A stretch of DNA of 64,000 nucleotides from Microbacterium testaceum (GCF_029761935.1 NZ_CP121699.1:1860001-1924000); one strand, 5' to 3'; shown: positions 45,123-54,666, counted from the stretch's first letter. The notes: generated from the letters alone by a model not told the origin. Program-made: numbers and translations.

Positions 45123-46048
45123 CCACCCCGACCCCCCTCATCGTGTCCGTGCCCACCGACGAACTCCGTGACGACCTCGGCGATCTGCCCGAGGGCGTCG
45201 AGGTGGTCGTCTGGGATATGACGGGACCGGCCCCGCGCGACAGGTTCGACATGATCGTCCCGCCGTACATGTCGATGAACGACGTCATCGGGCGCCTCTC
45301 CGAGATCGAGGTCGGCCTCGTGCAGGGCCAGTCGATCGGCTACGACAACGTCGAGGGGCGCCTGCCCGAGGGGATCGTCTTCTCCAACGCCTCGAGCGTC
45401 CACGAGACCGCCACCTCGGAGCTCGCCGTGGCCCTGGCCCTCGCGGCGCAGCGGCACCTGCCGGACTTCGTCCGCGCGCAGGATCGCGGCGAGTGGACGG
45501 GCGGCATGACCCCCGGGCTCGCCGACGCCCGCGTGACCCTTCTCGGTTTCGGCGGCGTCGGCCGCGCGATCGCCGCCCGCCTCGCGCCGTTCGAGGTGAC
45601 GCTGCGCGCCGTCGCCTCGCACGGACGACTGCAGGACGACGTGGAGGTGTTCCCCCTCGGCAAGCTCGAGGAGGTGCTCGCCGACACCGACATCCTGATC
45701 GCGTCCCTTCCCGGCGGCGACGCGACCCGCCACCTCATCGATGACCGCGCGCTCTCGGCGCTCCCCGACGGCGCGCTCGTCGTGAACGTCGGCCGGGGTC
45801 CGCTCATCGACACCGACGCCCTCGTCGATCACGTGCGCCGTGGCCGCATCCGCGCGGCCCTCGACGTCACCGACCCCGAGCCCCTCCCCGCGGACCACCC
45901 GCTGTGGGCTCTCGACGGGGTGCTCATCGCTCCGCACGTGGGAGGGGCGACGGATGCCATGCGCCCGCGCATCGCCCGACTCGTGCGGCGGCAGATCGAG
46001 CGCGTGCACCGCGGCGAGGAGCCGCTGAACGTGGTGCTGGGCGGCTGA
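45119..46048 (+). CDS. D-2-hydroxyacid dehydrogenase family protein
   Basis: 309 residues. NAD site TLLGFGGVGRAIAARL, the substrate Arg in VVNVGRGPLID, Glu in DVTDPEPLPADHPLW and the catalytic His in LIAPHVGGATDAM. All the landmarks of the D-2-hydroxyacid dehydrogenase family are present. It would reduce a 2-oxo acid such as glyoxylate or hydroxypyruvate, which fits downstream of a ureidoglycolate lyase. GTG 45119 overlaps the previous TGA. Last gene of the cluster, converging with the transglycosylase gene. Confidence 0.92.
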   Translation: MTTPTPLIVSVPTDELRDDLGDLPEGVEVVVWDMTGPAPRDRFDMIVPPYMSMNDVIGRLSEIEVGLVQGQSIGYDNVEGRLPEGIVFSNASSVHETATSELAVALALAAQRHLPDFVRAQDRGEWTGGMTPGLADARVTLLGFGGVGRAIAARLAPFEVTLRAVASHGRLQDDVEVFPLGKLEEVLADTDILIASLPGGDATRHLIDDRALSALPDGALVVNVGRGPLIDTDALVDHVRRGRIRAALDVTDPEPLPADHPLWALDGVLIAPHVGGATDAMRPRIARLVRRQIERVHRGEEPLNVVLGG

Positions 46049-46085
46049 TCGCCCCCGCTTTCCGCCCGCGCGCCGCGACCCGACG

Positions 46086-46871
46086 TCAGCCGGCGAGGCG
46101 CGCGTAGGCGTTCGCGGTGGCGGCGACGTCGTCGACGTAGCTGTCGAGGTGGTTGTACGAGAAGACGGCCCGCCGCCACCCCGCGGGGCTCGTCATCTCG
46201 CCCGCGGCGCACAGGTAGCGACCGGCCGCGAGGGCCGCGTCGTCGATCTGGTTCGGATCGGCGATTCCGTCGCCGTTCGCGTCGGCACCCCATCGTTCCC
46301 AGGTCGCCGGGATGAACTGCAGCGGTCCGACGGCCCGGTCCCAGGTCGCGTCGCCGTCGAAACGGCCGCCGTCGGTGTCGGGGATCACCGCGCTCTGCGA
46401 TCCGTCGAGCGCGATCCCGCGGATCGGGGGATCCGGGTAGCCCTCCGCATCCAGAGTCCCGCCGGAATGGGTGCCGTGGCCCGACTCGATCGCCCCGAGC
46501 CCGGCGAGGGTGTTCCAGCCCAGACCGCACGAGGGCTGCTCCCGCTGGACGGTGAGGGCCGCCGACGCGTACGCCCGCAGAGCCCGTTCCGGGATGCCGA
46601 TGCGCCCCGCGACCGTGATGCTCCACTGCGCGTCGACCGCGACCGCGGTCGGCGTCCGTCGCTCGGTCTGCGCAGGAACCGCCGGAGCCGCGTCGGCCTC
46701 GCTCGACGAGAGGGACGCGGGAGCCGGCCACGGTGCCGCCACGCCGCCGCGCTCGGCGACGCGCGCCATCGCCTGCGCCTGAGTGAACAGGACGCCGACG
46801 GCCACCAGCGCCACGAGCAGGGCGAGCACCCACGGCCAGAACGGCCGGCGCGGAGCCTGATCGAGGTCCAC
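46086..46871 (-). CDS. Membrane-anchored lytic transglycosylase-like protein
   Basis: 261 residues. An N-terminal anchor RRPFWPWVLALLVALVAVGVLF is followed by a Pro/Ala/Ser linker and an SLT/RpfB-like lysozyme fold. The catalytic Glu is in GLGAIESGHGTHSGG, with the conserved VGPLQFIPATWERWG and an aspartate-rich ADANGDGIADPNQIDDAA that may bind Ca2+. It cleaves peptidoglycan glycan strands at the cell surface. GTG 46871 is chosen for GGAGG seven bases before it. It lies 100 bp downstream of the ROK gene on the same strand. Confidence 0.87.
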   Translation of the reverse strand: MDLDQAPRRPFWPWVLALLVALVAVGVLFTQAQAMARVAERGGVAAPWPAPASLSSSEADAAPAVPAQTERRTPTAVAVDAQWSITVAGRIGIPERALRAYASAALTVQREQPSCGLGWNTLAGLGAIESGHGTHSGGTLDAEGYPDPPIRGIALDGSQSAVIPDTDGGRFDGDATWDRAVGPLQFIPATWERWGADANGDGIADPNQIDDAALAAGRYLCAAGEMTSPAGWRRAVFSYNHLDSYVDDVAATANAYARLAG

Positions 46872-46971
46872 GGACACCTCCCGACGCCCGTCGGGTCGAG
46901 CGCACCCCGCGACGGTAGACGCGCGCGGCGACGTCGCGGTGAACGGGCGGGATACGACGCGGGGCGCCGCG

Positions 46972-48183
46972 TCAGCCGCGGAAGCCGGCGGGGTTCGCCA
47001 GCAGGTCGGCGAACGCGAGCTCGGCCGGGCCCACGAGCATGAGGCGCGAGCGCAGATGCGCCCTCTCGAGGCGGATCGTGCGCCCCTCGGCACCGAGCGG
47101 GTGCACGCGCACCGCGTCGGCGAGGCGCTCGCGACTCACCGACAGCAGGGCTCCGAGATAGCCCGAGAGCACCACGGTCTCGGGCGCGAAGGCGTTGACG
47201 AAGTTCGTCAGGGCGAGCGAGAGCATCTCGACCTGGCGGGTCACCTCGGTCATGACCCGCGGGTTGCGGGCGACACCGAGCTCGACGTCGAGTTCGTCCT
47301 CGTCGAGCTTGCGCCGCCCCAGGAGCGGTTCGATCAGGTCGAGGCTGACCTCGGCTTCGAGACACCCGCGCCGCCCGCACACGCACGGCCGGCCGCGGGG
47401 ATCGACGACGGTGTGGCCGAGCTCGCCGGCGTAGCCCGACGTCCCGCGCAGGAGCGTGCCGTCGATGATCAGTCCCCCGCCGATGCTGTGCATCGCGCCG
47501 CCGAGGTACAGCAGGTTGCCCACGCCGACCCCCACGCCGAACCGCGACTCCGCGAGAGCGCCGATGCTGGCGTCGTTGCCCGCGGCCACCGGCATCCCGA
47601 GCTCGTCACTCAAGCGCGCGGCGACGGGATCGCGCTTCCAGCCGAGGGTCGGCGAGACGAGGACGGAACCGTTGGCGTTGACGAGACCGGGGACCGCGAG
47701 GCCCGCCCCGACCACGCGGTAGTGCCGATCGATGTCGGCGCGCATCGCCTCGACGGACGAGGCGACGATCTGCACGAAACGCTTCGGCGAGGGGGCGGTC
47801 GCGGTGTCGTGGCGGAGTCGCGCGTGCACCACCCCGCCGAGACCCACGAGAGCCACCGTGACCGCGTGCGGTTCGGCGCGGACGCTGAGCGCGGCCACGT
47901 GGTCTTCGGGCTCGAGGTCGAGGGTGGGGCGGCCGACCTTGCCCGTGCGCTCCCCGCTCGGCGCTTCGCGGACGAGGCCGAGCTCGGTCAGCTCCATCAC
48001 GAGACCCGTGACGGTGGAGCGGTTCAGTCCCGTCGTCGCGCCCAATTGCGCGCGCGAGAGGGCACCCCGGGAGTGGAGGAGCGACAGGACGGACGAGAGG
48101 TTCTGCTGACGGATCAGATCGTTCGTCGTACGGCCAGCCGGCGGCGCGAGCGGGGTTGCAGGCTCGAACACGGCAGGGGTCAT
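46972..48183 (-). CDS. ROK-family transcriptional regulator (XylR/NagC type)
   Basis: 403 residues. N-terminal winged helix with ALSRAQLGATTGLNRSTVTG, then the ROK sugar-kinase-like domain: VGAGLAVPGLVNANGSVL, IGGGLIIDGTLLRGTSGYAG and the zinc site RPCVCGRRGCLEAE. DNA-binding ROK proteins repress sugar uptake genes and are relieved by the sugar. It is directly downstream, same strand, of the ChvE-MmsA-MmsB-type operon and probably controls it. The start ATG 48183 is preceded by GGGAGG. Confidence 0.92.
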   Translation of the reverse strand: MTPAVFEPATPLAPPAGRTTNDLIRQQNLSSVLSLLHSRGALSRAQLGATTGLNRSTVTGLVMELTELGLVREAPSGERTGKVGRPTLDLEPEDHVAALSVRAEPHAVTVALVGLGGVVHARLRHDTATAPSPKRFVQIVASSVEAMRADIDRHYRVVGAGLAVPGLVNANGSVLVSPTLGWKRDPVAARLSDELGMPVAAGNDASIGALAESRFGVGVGVGNLLYLGGAMHSIGGGLIIDGTLLRGTSGYAGELGHTVVDPRGRPCVCGRRGCLEAEVSLDLIEPLLGRRKLDEDELDVELGVARNPRVMTEVTRQVEMLSLALTNFVNAFAPETVVLSGYLGALLSVSRERLADAVRVHPLGAEGRTIRLERAHLRSRLMLVGPAELAFADLLANPAGFRG

Positions 48184-48299
48184 GAGAGGCGCACCTCCCC
48201 CATCATCGCATCACGACGCGGCGGGGCCGAAAGCGTGGATCGCGGGTGAAGAAGCGGAGCGGATGGGGAGCGGGCCCCGGGGCCGCGCTCCCCATCCGA

Positions 48300-49520
48300 T
48301 CACGCACCGCCGTTGCGCCTCTTGTTGAAGATGTCGAACGCGACCGCCAGGAGCAGCACGATGCCCTTGATGGCCATCTGCCAAGCGGCATCGACGCTGA
48401 GGATCGACAGACCCATGTTCAGCACGCCCATGACCAGACCACCGACGACCGCGCCGACGACGGTTCCGATGCCACCCTGGACCGCCGCACCGCCGATGAA
48501 CACCGCCGCGATGGCATCCAGCTCGTAGTTCTGGCCGGCCGAGGCCACCGCGCCACCGGCGCGGGCGGTGCTGACCACGGCGGCGAGACCGGCGAGAGCA
48601 CCCATGTTGACGAAGATGAAGAAGTTGACCCACTTCGTCTTCACGCCGCTCATCACGGCCGCGAAGAGGTTGCCGCCCATGGCGTAGATGTGACGACCGA
48701 ACGTCGTGCGATTCAGCACGAACGTGTAGGCCAGCACGAGCACCGCGAGGATGATCAGCACGATCGGCGTGCCGTTGTACGCGGCGATCGTGAACGCGGT
48801 GGCCATGATCGCGATGACCGCGACGAGGTTCTTGGCCCAGAACGACCAGGCGACCTCGCGCGGCAGCTCGAGGCGGCGCAGCGTCGCGCGGGTGCGCAGC
48901 TGCTGCACGACCAGCAGCACGCTGGCGATGGCACCGAGCGCGAGCGTCAGGGCGTCCCAGTTGCCGAGGTAGCCGAGGAACGGCGGCAGCCAGCCCGCGC
49001 CGATCGCGGTGAAGCCGTCGGGCAGACCGCTGATGGTGCCGCCGGTGAGCAGAACGAGCGTGAGACCGCGGAACAGCAGCATGCCCGCCAGCGTCACGAT
49101 GAACGCGGGTATTCCGACGAAGGCGACCCAGAAGCCCTGCCAGGCACCGACCACGGCGCCGACGACGAGCGACAGCAGGACCGCCACGTACCAGGGCAGA
49201 CCCCACTGGTTCATGGCGATCGCCGCGATCGCGCCCACCATCGCCACCACCGAACCGACCGACAGGTCGATGTGTCCGGCGATGATGACCATGACCATGC
49301 CGATCGCGAGGATCAGCACGTACGCGTTCTGCTGGATGAGGTTGTTGACGTTTCCGGGCATCAACAGGCGACCGCCGGTGAGCACCTGGAACAGCACGAT
49401 GATGATGACCAGGGCGGCGAGGATGCCGAACTGCCGGAAGTTGATGCGCGACAGGATGCCGCGACGTCGCGGCCCCGGCTGGGTCGGCGCCTCGACCGTC
49501 TGGGTGGATGCGGTGGCCAT
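48300..49520 (-). CDS. Monosaccharide ABC permease (MmsB/GguB-type)
   Basis: 406 residues, about ten helices in the RbsC/XylH fold: VLILAIGMVMVIIAGHIDLS, SVGSVVAMVGAI, GFWVAFVGIPAFIVTLAGM and the C-terminal AVQGGIGTVVGAVVGGLVMG. The insertion of two extra helices around residues 190-270 is typical of the multiple-monosaccharide (MmsB) branch. It is the third gene of the operon, 5 bp after the ATPase stop. Substrates of relatives are glucose, galactose, xylose and arabinose. Confidence 0.94.
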   Translation of the reverse strand: MATASTQTVEAPTQPGPRRRGILSRINFRQFGILAALVIIIVLFQVLTGGRLLMPGNVNNLIQQNAYVLILAIGMVMVIIAGHIDLSVGSVVAMVGAIAAIAMNQWGLPWYVAVLLSLVVGAVVGAWQGFWVAFVGIPAFIVTLAGMLLFRGLTLVLLTGGTISGLPDGFTAIGAGWLPPFLGYLGNWDALTLALGAIASVLLVVQQLRTRATLRRLELPREVAWSFWAKNLVAVIAIMATAFTIAAYNGTPIVLIILAVLVLAYTFVLNRTTFGRHIYAMGGNLFAAVMSGVKTKWVNFFIFVNMGALAGLAAVVSTARAGGAVASAGQNYELDAIAAVFIGGAAVQGGIGTVVGAVVGGLVMGVLNMGLSILSVDAAWQMAIKGIVLLLAVAFDIFNKRRNGGA

Positions 49521-49525
49521 TGCTG

Positions 49526-51055
49526 TCAGTTCCTTCCGGCGGTCATGTGCCGCATGAGGTTCTCCTGCGTGGCGTCGTCGCGGCTGACCTCGGCCGTGAT
49601 GCGTCCCTCGGAGATCGTGTAGATACGGTCGGAGAGGCCGATGACCTCGGGCAGCTCCGACGAGATGACGATGACGGCCTTACCCTGGGCCGCGAGTTCG
49701 TTGATGATGCCGTAGATCTCGTACTTCGCCCCCACGTCGATGCCGCGGGTCGGCTCGTCGAGGATCAGCACGTCGGGTCCGGTGAACATCCACTTCGACA
49801 GGACGACCTTCTGCTGGTTGCCCCCGGACAGTCGCCCGGTGATCGCGGCGACGCTGGGCGCCTTGATGTTCATCTTGTAGCGGTACGAGTCGGCGACCTT
49901 GTACTCGCGGTAGCGGTCGACCACGCCCAGCCGCGCGAGACGGGCGAGGGCGGACGCCGAGACGTTGACCTGGATGTCGCCGATGAGGTTCAGACCGTAT
50001 TTCTTGCGGTCCTCGGTGGCGTACGCGATGCCGTGCTTGATGGCGGCGTCGACGGTGCGGACGTCGATCTGCTGCCCGTTCTTGTAGACCTCGCCCGAGA
50101 TGCCGGTGCCGTACATGCGGCCGAAGATGCTCATCGCGAGCTCGGTGCGACCGGCACCCATGAGACCGGCGAAGCCGACGATCTCGCCGGCGCGCACCAT
50201 GAACGAGGCGTCGTCGATGACCACGCGCTCAGTGTCGACGGGGTGATGCACGGTCCAGTTCTCGACGCGGAAGAGTTCTTCGCCGATGTCGGGTTCGCGC
50301 GGCGGGAAGAGGCTGTTGAGATCGCGACCGACCATGGCGCGAATGATGCGCCCTTCGTCGGTGTCGGCGTCGGAGCGGTGCATCGTCTCGATCGTGCGAC
50401 CGTCGCGGATGATCGTGATGCGGTCCGAGATGCGCAGCACCTCTTTGAGCTTGTGGCTGATGATGATGCAGGTGATGCCCTGGGTGCGCAGCTGGTCGAT
50501 GAGGTCGAGCAGGTGGGCGGAGTCGTCGTCGTTCAGCGCGGCCGTGGGCTCGTCGAGGATGAGGAGCTTCACCTCTTTCGCGAGGGCCTTGGCGATCTCG
50601 ACGAGCTGCTGCTTGCCGACGCCGAGCTCGAAGATCTTCGTCGCGGGGTTCTCGCGCAGCCCCACCCGCTTGAGCAGCTCGGCTGCCGCGGTGTTGGTGG
50701 CATTCCAGTCGATGACGCCGCGACGCGACTTCTCGTTGCCGAGGAAGATGTTCTCCGCGATCGAGAGGTACGGGCTCAGCGCCAACTCCTGGTGGATGAT
50801 GACGATGCCGGCGGCCTCGCTGTCGTTGATCGAACGGAACGCCATCTGCTCGCCCTCGAGGGTGATGCTCCCCTCGAAGCTCCCGGCGGGATAGACGCCG
50901 CTGAGGACCTTCATCAAGGTCGACTTGCCGGCGCCGTTCTCGCCGCAGATCGCGTGGACCTCGCCGCGGTAGACGTCGATCGACACGTCAGCCAGAGCGG
51001 GAACCCCGTTGAACGACTTCGAGATCCCCGACATGCGCAGGATCGGTTCGGTCAT
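49526..51055 (-). CDS. Monosaccharide ABC ATP-binding protein (MmsA/GguA-type)
   Basis: 509 residues with two ABC domains. First: Walker [15 protein letters not shown], signature-like [13 protein letters not shown], Walker [12 protein letters not shown]. Second: degenerate Walker [19 protein letters not shown], signature [15 protein letters not shown] and Walker [13 protein letters not shown]. This is the RbsA/XylG organisation, with a single polypeptide serving both sites. ATG 51055 with GGAGG about 11 bases upstream is preferred over a frame extension into the hairpin array. It is separated from the binding-protein gene by that array. Confidence 0.95.
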   Translation of the reverse strand: MTEPILRMSGISKSFNGVPALADVSIDVYRGEVHAICGENGAGKSTLMKVLSGVYPAGSFEGSITLEGEQMAFRSINDSEAAGIVIIHQELALSPYLSIAENIFLGNEKSRRGVIDWNATNTAAAELLKRVGLRENPATKIFELGVGKQQLVEIAKALAKEVKLLILDEPTAALNDDDSAHLLDLIDQLRTQGITCIIISHKLKEVLRISDRITIIRDGRTIETMHRSDADTDEGRIIRAMVGRDLNSLFPPREPDIGEELFRVENWTVHHPVDTERVVIDDASFMVRAGEIVGFAGLMGAGRTELAMSIFGRMYGTGISGEVYKNGQQIDVRTVDAAIKHGIAYATEDRKKYGLNLIGDIQVNVSASALARLARLGVVDRYREYKVADSYRYKMNIKAPSVAAITGRLSGGNQQKVVLSKWMFTGPDVLILDEPTRGIDVGAKYEIYGIINELAAQGKAVIVISSELPEVIGLSDRIYTISEGRITAEVSRDDATQENLMRHMTAGRN

Positions 51056-51071
51056 GTGTGCTTGTCCCTCC

Positions 51072-51142
51072 GCCGCCCGCGGGGCGGCATTGTGGCTCCG
51101 CCGCCCGCCGGGCGGCATTTCGGCTCGGCCGCCCGGGGCGGC
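51072..51142 (-). repeat. 28-bp tandem repeat of GCCGCCC hairpins (three copies)
   Basis: GCCGCCC starts at 51072, 51100 and 51128, exactly 28 bp apart, each followed at once by the complementary GGGCGGC, so every unit is a short hairpin. The spacers resemble each other (cattgtggct, catttcggct). The array lies between the ChvE-like and MmsA-like genes. Confidence 0.75.
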
Positions 51143-51149
51143 ACGTGGA

Positions 51150-51179
51150 GCGGCGGGGCGGGCGAACCCGCCCCGCCGC
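51150..51179 (-). other. 13-bp hairpin with TTCG loop after binding-protein gene
   Basis: GCGGCGGGGCGGG (51150-51162) and its exact complement (51167-51179) enclose four bases, TTCG on the transcribed strand, a stable tetraloop type. It begins 9 bp after the stop of the binding-protein gene. Confidence 0.7.
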
Positions 51180-51187
51180 AGGGTGGA

Positions 51188-52309
51188 TCAGAGTCCGACG
51201 TCGGACGCCTTCAGGAAGCCCGAGTCGATGAGCTTCGACTGCACGTCGCCCTTGGTGACCACCTCGGGGGTCAGCAGGTACGAGGGGACGACCTTCTTGC
51301 CGTTGTCGTAGGTCTTCGTGTCGTTGACCTCGACGTCCTTGCCGTCCTTGATCTCCTGGATCATCGTGAAGACGCGGTCACCGAGGGCACGGGTGTCCTT
51401 CCAGACCGTCATCGCCTGGGCGCCGTCGAGGATCGCCTTGACGTTGGCCTTGTCGGCGTCCTGACCCGTGATGATCGGGTAGTCGGCGCCGGGGGTGTAG
51501 CCGGCCGACTTCAGCGACGCCTCGATACCGATGGCGAGGCTGTCGTTGGGCGAGAGCACCACGTTGACCTTCTTACCGTCGCCGTAGAACGACGAGAGGC
51601 GGTTGTCCATCTCGGACTGTGCCTTGTCGGACGCCCAGCCCTGGATGCCGATCGACGCCCATGCGTCGTCGTTGGCGGGCGACTTGCCGCTGGGGACGAC
51701 CAGCTTGCCGCTGTCGACGTAGGGCTTGAGCACGTCCCAGGCACCGGCGAAGAAGAACTTCGCGTTGTTGTCGTCGGGGCTGCCGGCGAAGGGCTCGAGG
51801 TTGAAGGGACCCTTGCCGTCCTTCAGGCCGAGCTGCGACTCGATGTACTGACCCTGCAGGGTGCCGACCTTGTAGTTGTCGAACGTGGCGTAGTAGTCGA
51901 CGTTCTCGCTGCCGTTGATGAGGCGGTCGTAGGCGATGACCTTGGCGTTCTGCGCCTTGGCCTCCTGCAGCACCGGGCCGAGGGTCGAACCGTCGATCGC
52001 GGCGATGACGAGGATCTTCGCGCCACCCGAGATCTGGTTCTGGATCTGGCTGATCTGCTGGTCGGTCTTGTTGTCGGCGTACTGCAGGTCGACGGTGCAC
52101 CCGGCATCCTGGAGCTTCTTCTGCAGCTGCTCGCCGTCGTTGATCCAGCGCTCGAGGCTGCGGGTGGGCATCGCGATGCCGACGTTGCACTCGGTCGAGC
52201 CACCGCCCGCGGCGTCTCCACCGCCGTCTGCCGGACGCGTGGAGCTGCACGCCCCGAGACCGACGGCGAGTGCGGCGATGGCCGCACCGGTCAGGATTTT
52301 CTTCAGCAT
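51188..52309 (-). CDS. ChvE-type sugar-binding lipoprotein
   Basis: 373 residues. Signal peptide KKILTGAAIAALAVGLG with lipobox GACSS, so it is tethered outside the membrane. The mature domain is the ribose/galactose-binding fold of the ChvE/MmsE branch: VGIAMPTRSLERWINDGEQ, ADNKTDQQISQIQNQISGG, VVLSPNDSLAIGIEASLK and ITGQDADKANVKAILDG. It delivers monosaccharides to the MmsA/MmsB transporter and heads the operon. Upstream lie an AT-richer 262-bp region and a palindrome that fits a ROK operator. Confidence 0.94.
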   Translation of the reverse strand: MLKKILTGAAIAALAVGLGACSSTRPADGGGDAAGGGSTECNVGIAMPTRSLERWINDGEQLQKKLQDAGCTVDLQYADNKTDQQISQIQNQISGGAKILVIAAIDGSTLGPVLQEAKAQNAKVIAYDRLINGSENVDYYATFDNYKVGTLQGQYIESQLGLKDGKGPFNLEPFAGSPDDNNAKFFFAGAWDVLKPYVDSGKLVVPSGKSPANDDAWASIGIQGWASDKAQSEMDNRLSSFYGDGKKVNVVLSPNDSLAIGIEASLKSAGYTPGADYPIITGQDADKANVKAILDGAQAMTVWKDTRALGDRVFTMIQEIKDGKDVEVNDTKTYDNGKKVVPSYLLTPEVVTKGDVQSKLIDSGFLKASDVGL

Positions 52310-52408
52310 GTGATCTGCGTTCCTCTCTGAACAGCAGGGATCCTCGGATCCGTACCCGCGCCCTCCCCGGCGTCGGATCGGGTACGTCTTCGTTCCCGGC
52401 ACTCTGGT

Positions 52409-52425
52409 CCGTCGAATTATGACGG
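52409..52425 (-). promoter_or_regulatory. Promoter/operator of sugar ABC operon (CCGTC-n7-GACGG)
   Basis: CCGTC and GACGG flank seven A/T-rich bases (52409-52425), and on the minus strand CATAAT inside this block may be the -10. The region 52310-52500 is AT-richer than anything nearby. The ROK regulator gene at 46972 encodes the candidate binder. Confidence 0.45.
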
Positions 52426-52571
52426 CTCCGAAAAAATATCCACCCGAGAGGGTTTTGTCTATAGCCGCGTCAAAATTACGCACACCGTGACCGGAGCGTG
52501 ATTTTCCACCCCCCGGGCGCACGAGAACGGGCGGGCCGCCGAAGCGCCCCGCCCGTCACCGACCCCGTCGA

Positions 52572-54101
52572 TCAGACCCCGACGGTCTCTCTCTGCGTCG
52601 CCTTCGCCCGGCGACGCGCCACCACGCGATTGCGCCCGGCCGCGACCAGCACCACGAGCAGCACCGCGTAGATGGCGATGACGATCGGCCCCTGGAAGAG
52701 CGTCGTCAGGTCGCCGTTCGCGCTCATCGCGGCATCGCGCAGGCTGGTCTCGGCCAGCGGCCCGAGCACCATGCCGATGATGAGCGGTGCCAGCGGGTAG
52801 TCGTGCGCCCGCATCACGAAGCCGAGCAGACCGACCGCGAGCAGCAGCACGAGATCGAACGTCGCACCCGAGGTGGCGTAGATGCCGAGCCCGCAGAACA
52901 CCGCGATCGCGGCGTACAGGTACGGGCGCGGGATGACCAGGAGCTTGGCCCACAGCATCGCGAACGGCAGGTTGAGGATCAGCAGCACGACCATCGCGAT
53001 GAAGAAGCTCGCGATGAGGGCCCAGACCAGATCGGGTGCCCGCTCGAACAGCAGGGGTCCGGGCTGCAGACCGTACTGGCGGAAGGCGGCGAGCATGATG
53101 GCCGCCGTCGCCGACACCGGGAGCCCCAGCGCCAAAAGCGACCCCATCGCCATGCCCGTGGTCGAGTTGCCCGCGGCCTCGGGGGCGGCGAGGCCCCGGA
53201 TGGCGCCGGTGCCGAAGCGCGGCTTCTTGCGCCGCCCGTCGAGGCGCTTCTCGATGCCGTAGGCGAGGAACGTGGGGATCTCGGAGCCGCCGGCGGGGAT
53301 CACACCGAACGGCAGACCGATCGCCGTTCCGCGTAGCCACGCCGGGGTGGCCTCGACGAACTCGCGGCGGGTCAGCCACGGTCGGCCAGTCGGACGGATC
53401 ATCTGCTTGTTGCTGATGTGCCGCTCCAGGCACGCGACGTAGATGACCTCGCCGAGGGCCAGGATGCCGACGGTCACGGTGATCAACGAGATGCCGTCGA
53501 ACAGGTTGGGCGAGTCCATCGTGAAGCGCGGGGCGCCGGTGACGCCGTCGATGCCGATCACCGCGATGCCGAGACCCAGCAGCAGGGACGCGAGGCCCTT
53601 GCCGGCGTTGTCGGTCACGACCGACGAGGTCGCCGCGAACGCGAAGATCGCGAGCGCGAAGAACTCCGCCGGTCCGAAGCTGCTCGACAGCCCCGCGAGC
53701 ACGGGCGCGAAGAACACCAGCAGGATGGCGGCGATGATGCCGCCGATGAAGGCGCCGATCGCCGCGGTGGCGAGCGCCTGCGCGGCGCGTCCGTTGAGCG
53801 CCATCTTGTGGCCCTCGAAGGTCGACGCGATCGCCGAGGCCTGGCCGGGCGTGTTCAGCAGGATGCCGGTGATCGAGTCGCCGAACAGCCCGCCGAAGTA
53901 CACACCCGAGAACATGATGAACGCGGCGGTCGGGTCGAGCGAGAAGGTCACCGGCAGAAGCAGTGCGACCGCCATCGAGGAGCCGAGGCCGGGCATGACG
54001 CCGACCGCGGTTCCGAGCACGCAGCCCACGAGCACCCAGATGAGGTTCTGGGGGGTCAGGGCGCCGGCGAATCCCTCGCCGAGGAGAACGAGAACGTCCA
54101 T
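52572..54101 (-). CDS. tctA: Tripartite tricarboxylate transporter large permease TctA
   Basis: 509 residues, about 12 helices. The family signature is visible at GVMPGLGSSMAVALLLP and in the second repeat GIDGVTGAPRFTM, with GLPFGVIPAGGSEIPTFLAYG mid-protein. It forms the membrane channel of a binding-protein-dependent, Na+- or H+-driven citrate/tricarboxylate importer. Operon order is tctC, tctB, tctA, with tctB ending one base before this ATG. The divergent CitA/CitB-like two-component pair is its likely inducer system. Confidence 0.94.
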   Translation of the reverse strand: MDVLVLLGEGFAGALTPQNLIWVLVGCVLGTAVGVMPGLGSSMAVALLLPVTFSLDPTAAFIMFSGVYFGGLFGDSITGILLNTPGQASAIASTFEGHKMALNGRAAQALATAAIGAFIGGIIAAILLVFFAPVLAGLSSSFGPAEFFALAIFAFAATSSVVTDNAGKGLASLLLGLGIAVIGIDGVTGAPRFTMDSPNLFDGISLITVTVGILALGEVIYVACLERHISNKQMIRPTGRPWLTRREFVEATPAWLRGTAIGLPFGVIPAGGSEIPTFLAYGIEKRLDGRRKKPRFGTGAIRGLAAPEAAGNSTTGMAMGSLLALGLPVSATAAIMLAAFRQYGLQPGPLLFERAPDLVWALIASFFIAMVVLLILNLPFAMLWAKLLVIPRPYLYAAIAVFCGLGIYATSGATFDLVLLLAVGLLGFVMRAHDYPLAPLIIGMVLGPLAETSLRDAAMSANGDLTTLFQGPIVIAIYAVLLVVLVAAGRNRVVARRRAKATQRETVGV

Positions 54102-54102
54102 G

Positions 54103-54666
54103 TCAGAAGGCCCATCCGAGGATTCCGGAGGGCAGGGACAGACCCAACCCCATGTCGAAGGCGATGTAGCTGAGCGAGCTGATGGTCAGCCCGACCAGGA
54201 GGGCGAACAGCACCTTGCGCTGGCCGAACCCGCGGGCGATGCCCGTGAACAGCAGGGCGGCGGCGATGATCCAGCCCAGGATGCCGAGCAGGAACGCGAA
54301 CGCGAGGAATGAGCCCGCGACCCATGCGAACGAGCGCCAGTCGACGCCGACCGCGCGCTCGCCGGCCTCCTCCTCTTCGATCGAGGGGGTGACCAGCGCC
54401 GCGCGCACCGCCTGGATGCCGAGGATGATGGCGAACGTGTAGAGCCCTGCCGCGATGATGCCGGGGAAGAACTGCGGGCCCGGGAAGGCCGCGCTCGGCG
54501 GCACCTTCATCACGACGATGCCGTACAGCAGGTACGTCGCGAAGGCGGCGAGGATCGCGGGCATGATCAGCGCCTTCGCGATGCCGCGGGGGCCGCTCCC
54601 CCGCTGGAACCGCAGGCGGTTGCCGACGGTCGCCGAGACGGAGGTGGGGTTGTTGTTCGACGGCAT
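54103..54666 (-). CDS. tctB: Tripartite tricarboxylate transporter small subunit TctB
   Basis: 187 residues, four hydrophobic segments: LIMPAILAAFATYLLYG, FFPGIIAAGLYTFAIILGIQ, AFLLGILGWIIAAALLFTG and ISSLSYIAFDMGLGLSLP. This is the size and layout of the small TTT membrane subunit. ATG 54666 overlaps the last base of the tctC stop; a GTG three bases earlier is possible. An acidic loop (PSIEEEEAGE) lies between helices two and three. Assignment rests on topology and position between tctC and tctA. Confidence 0.88.
   Translation of the reverse strand: MPSNNNPTSVSATVGNRLRFQRGSGPRGIAKALIMPAILAAFATYLLYGIVVMKVPPSAAFPGPQFFPGIIAAGLYTFAIILGIQAVRAALVTPSIEEEEAGERAVGVDWRSFAWVAGSFLAFAFLLGILGWIIAAALLFTGIARGFGQRKVLFALLVGLTISSLSYIAFDMGLGLSLPSGILGWAF

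Noticed and set aside
51072..51142. 28-bp periodic repeats as a possible CRISPR array
   Set aside because: Only three units, no unique spacers between identical repeats, and no cas genes; the units are hairpins between two operon genes.
49508..52330. 940-codon plus-strand open frame opposite the MmsA/ChvE-like genes
   Set aside because: Antisense to two clear ABC genes; no start signal and no domain.
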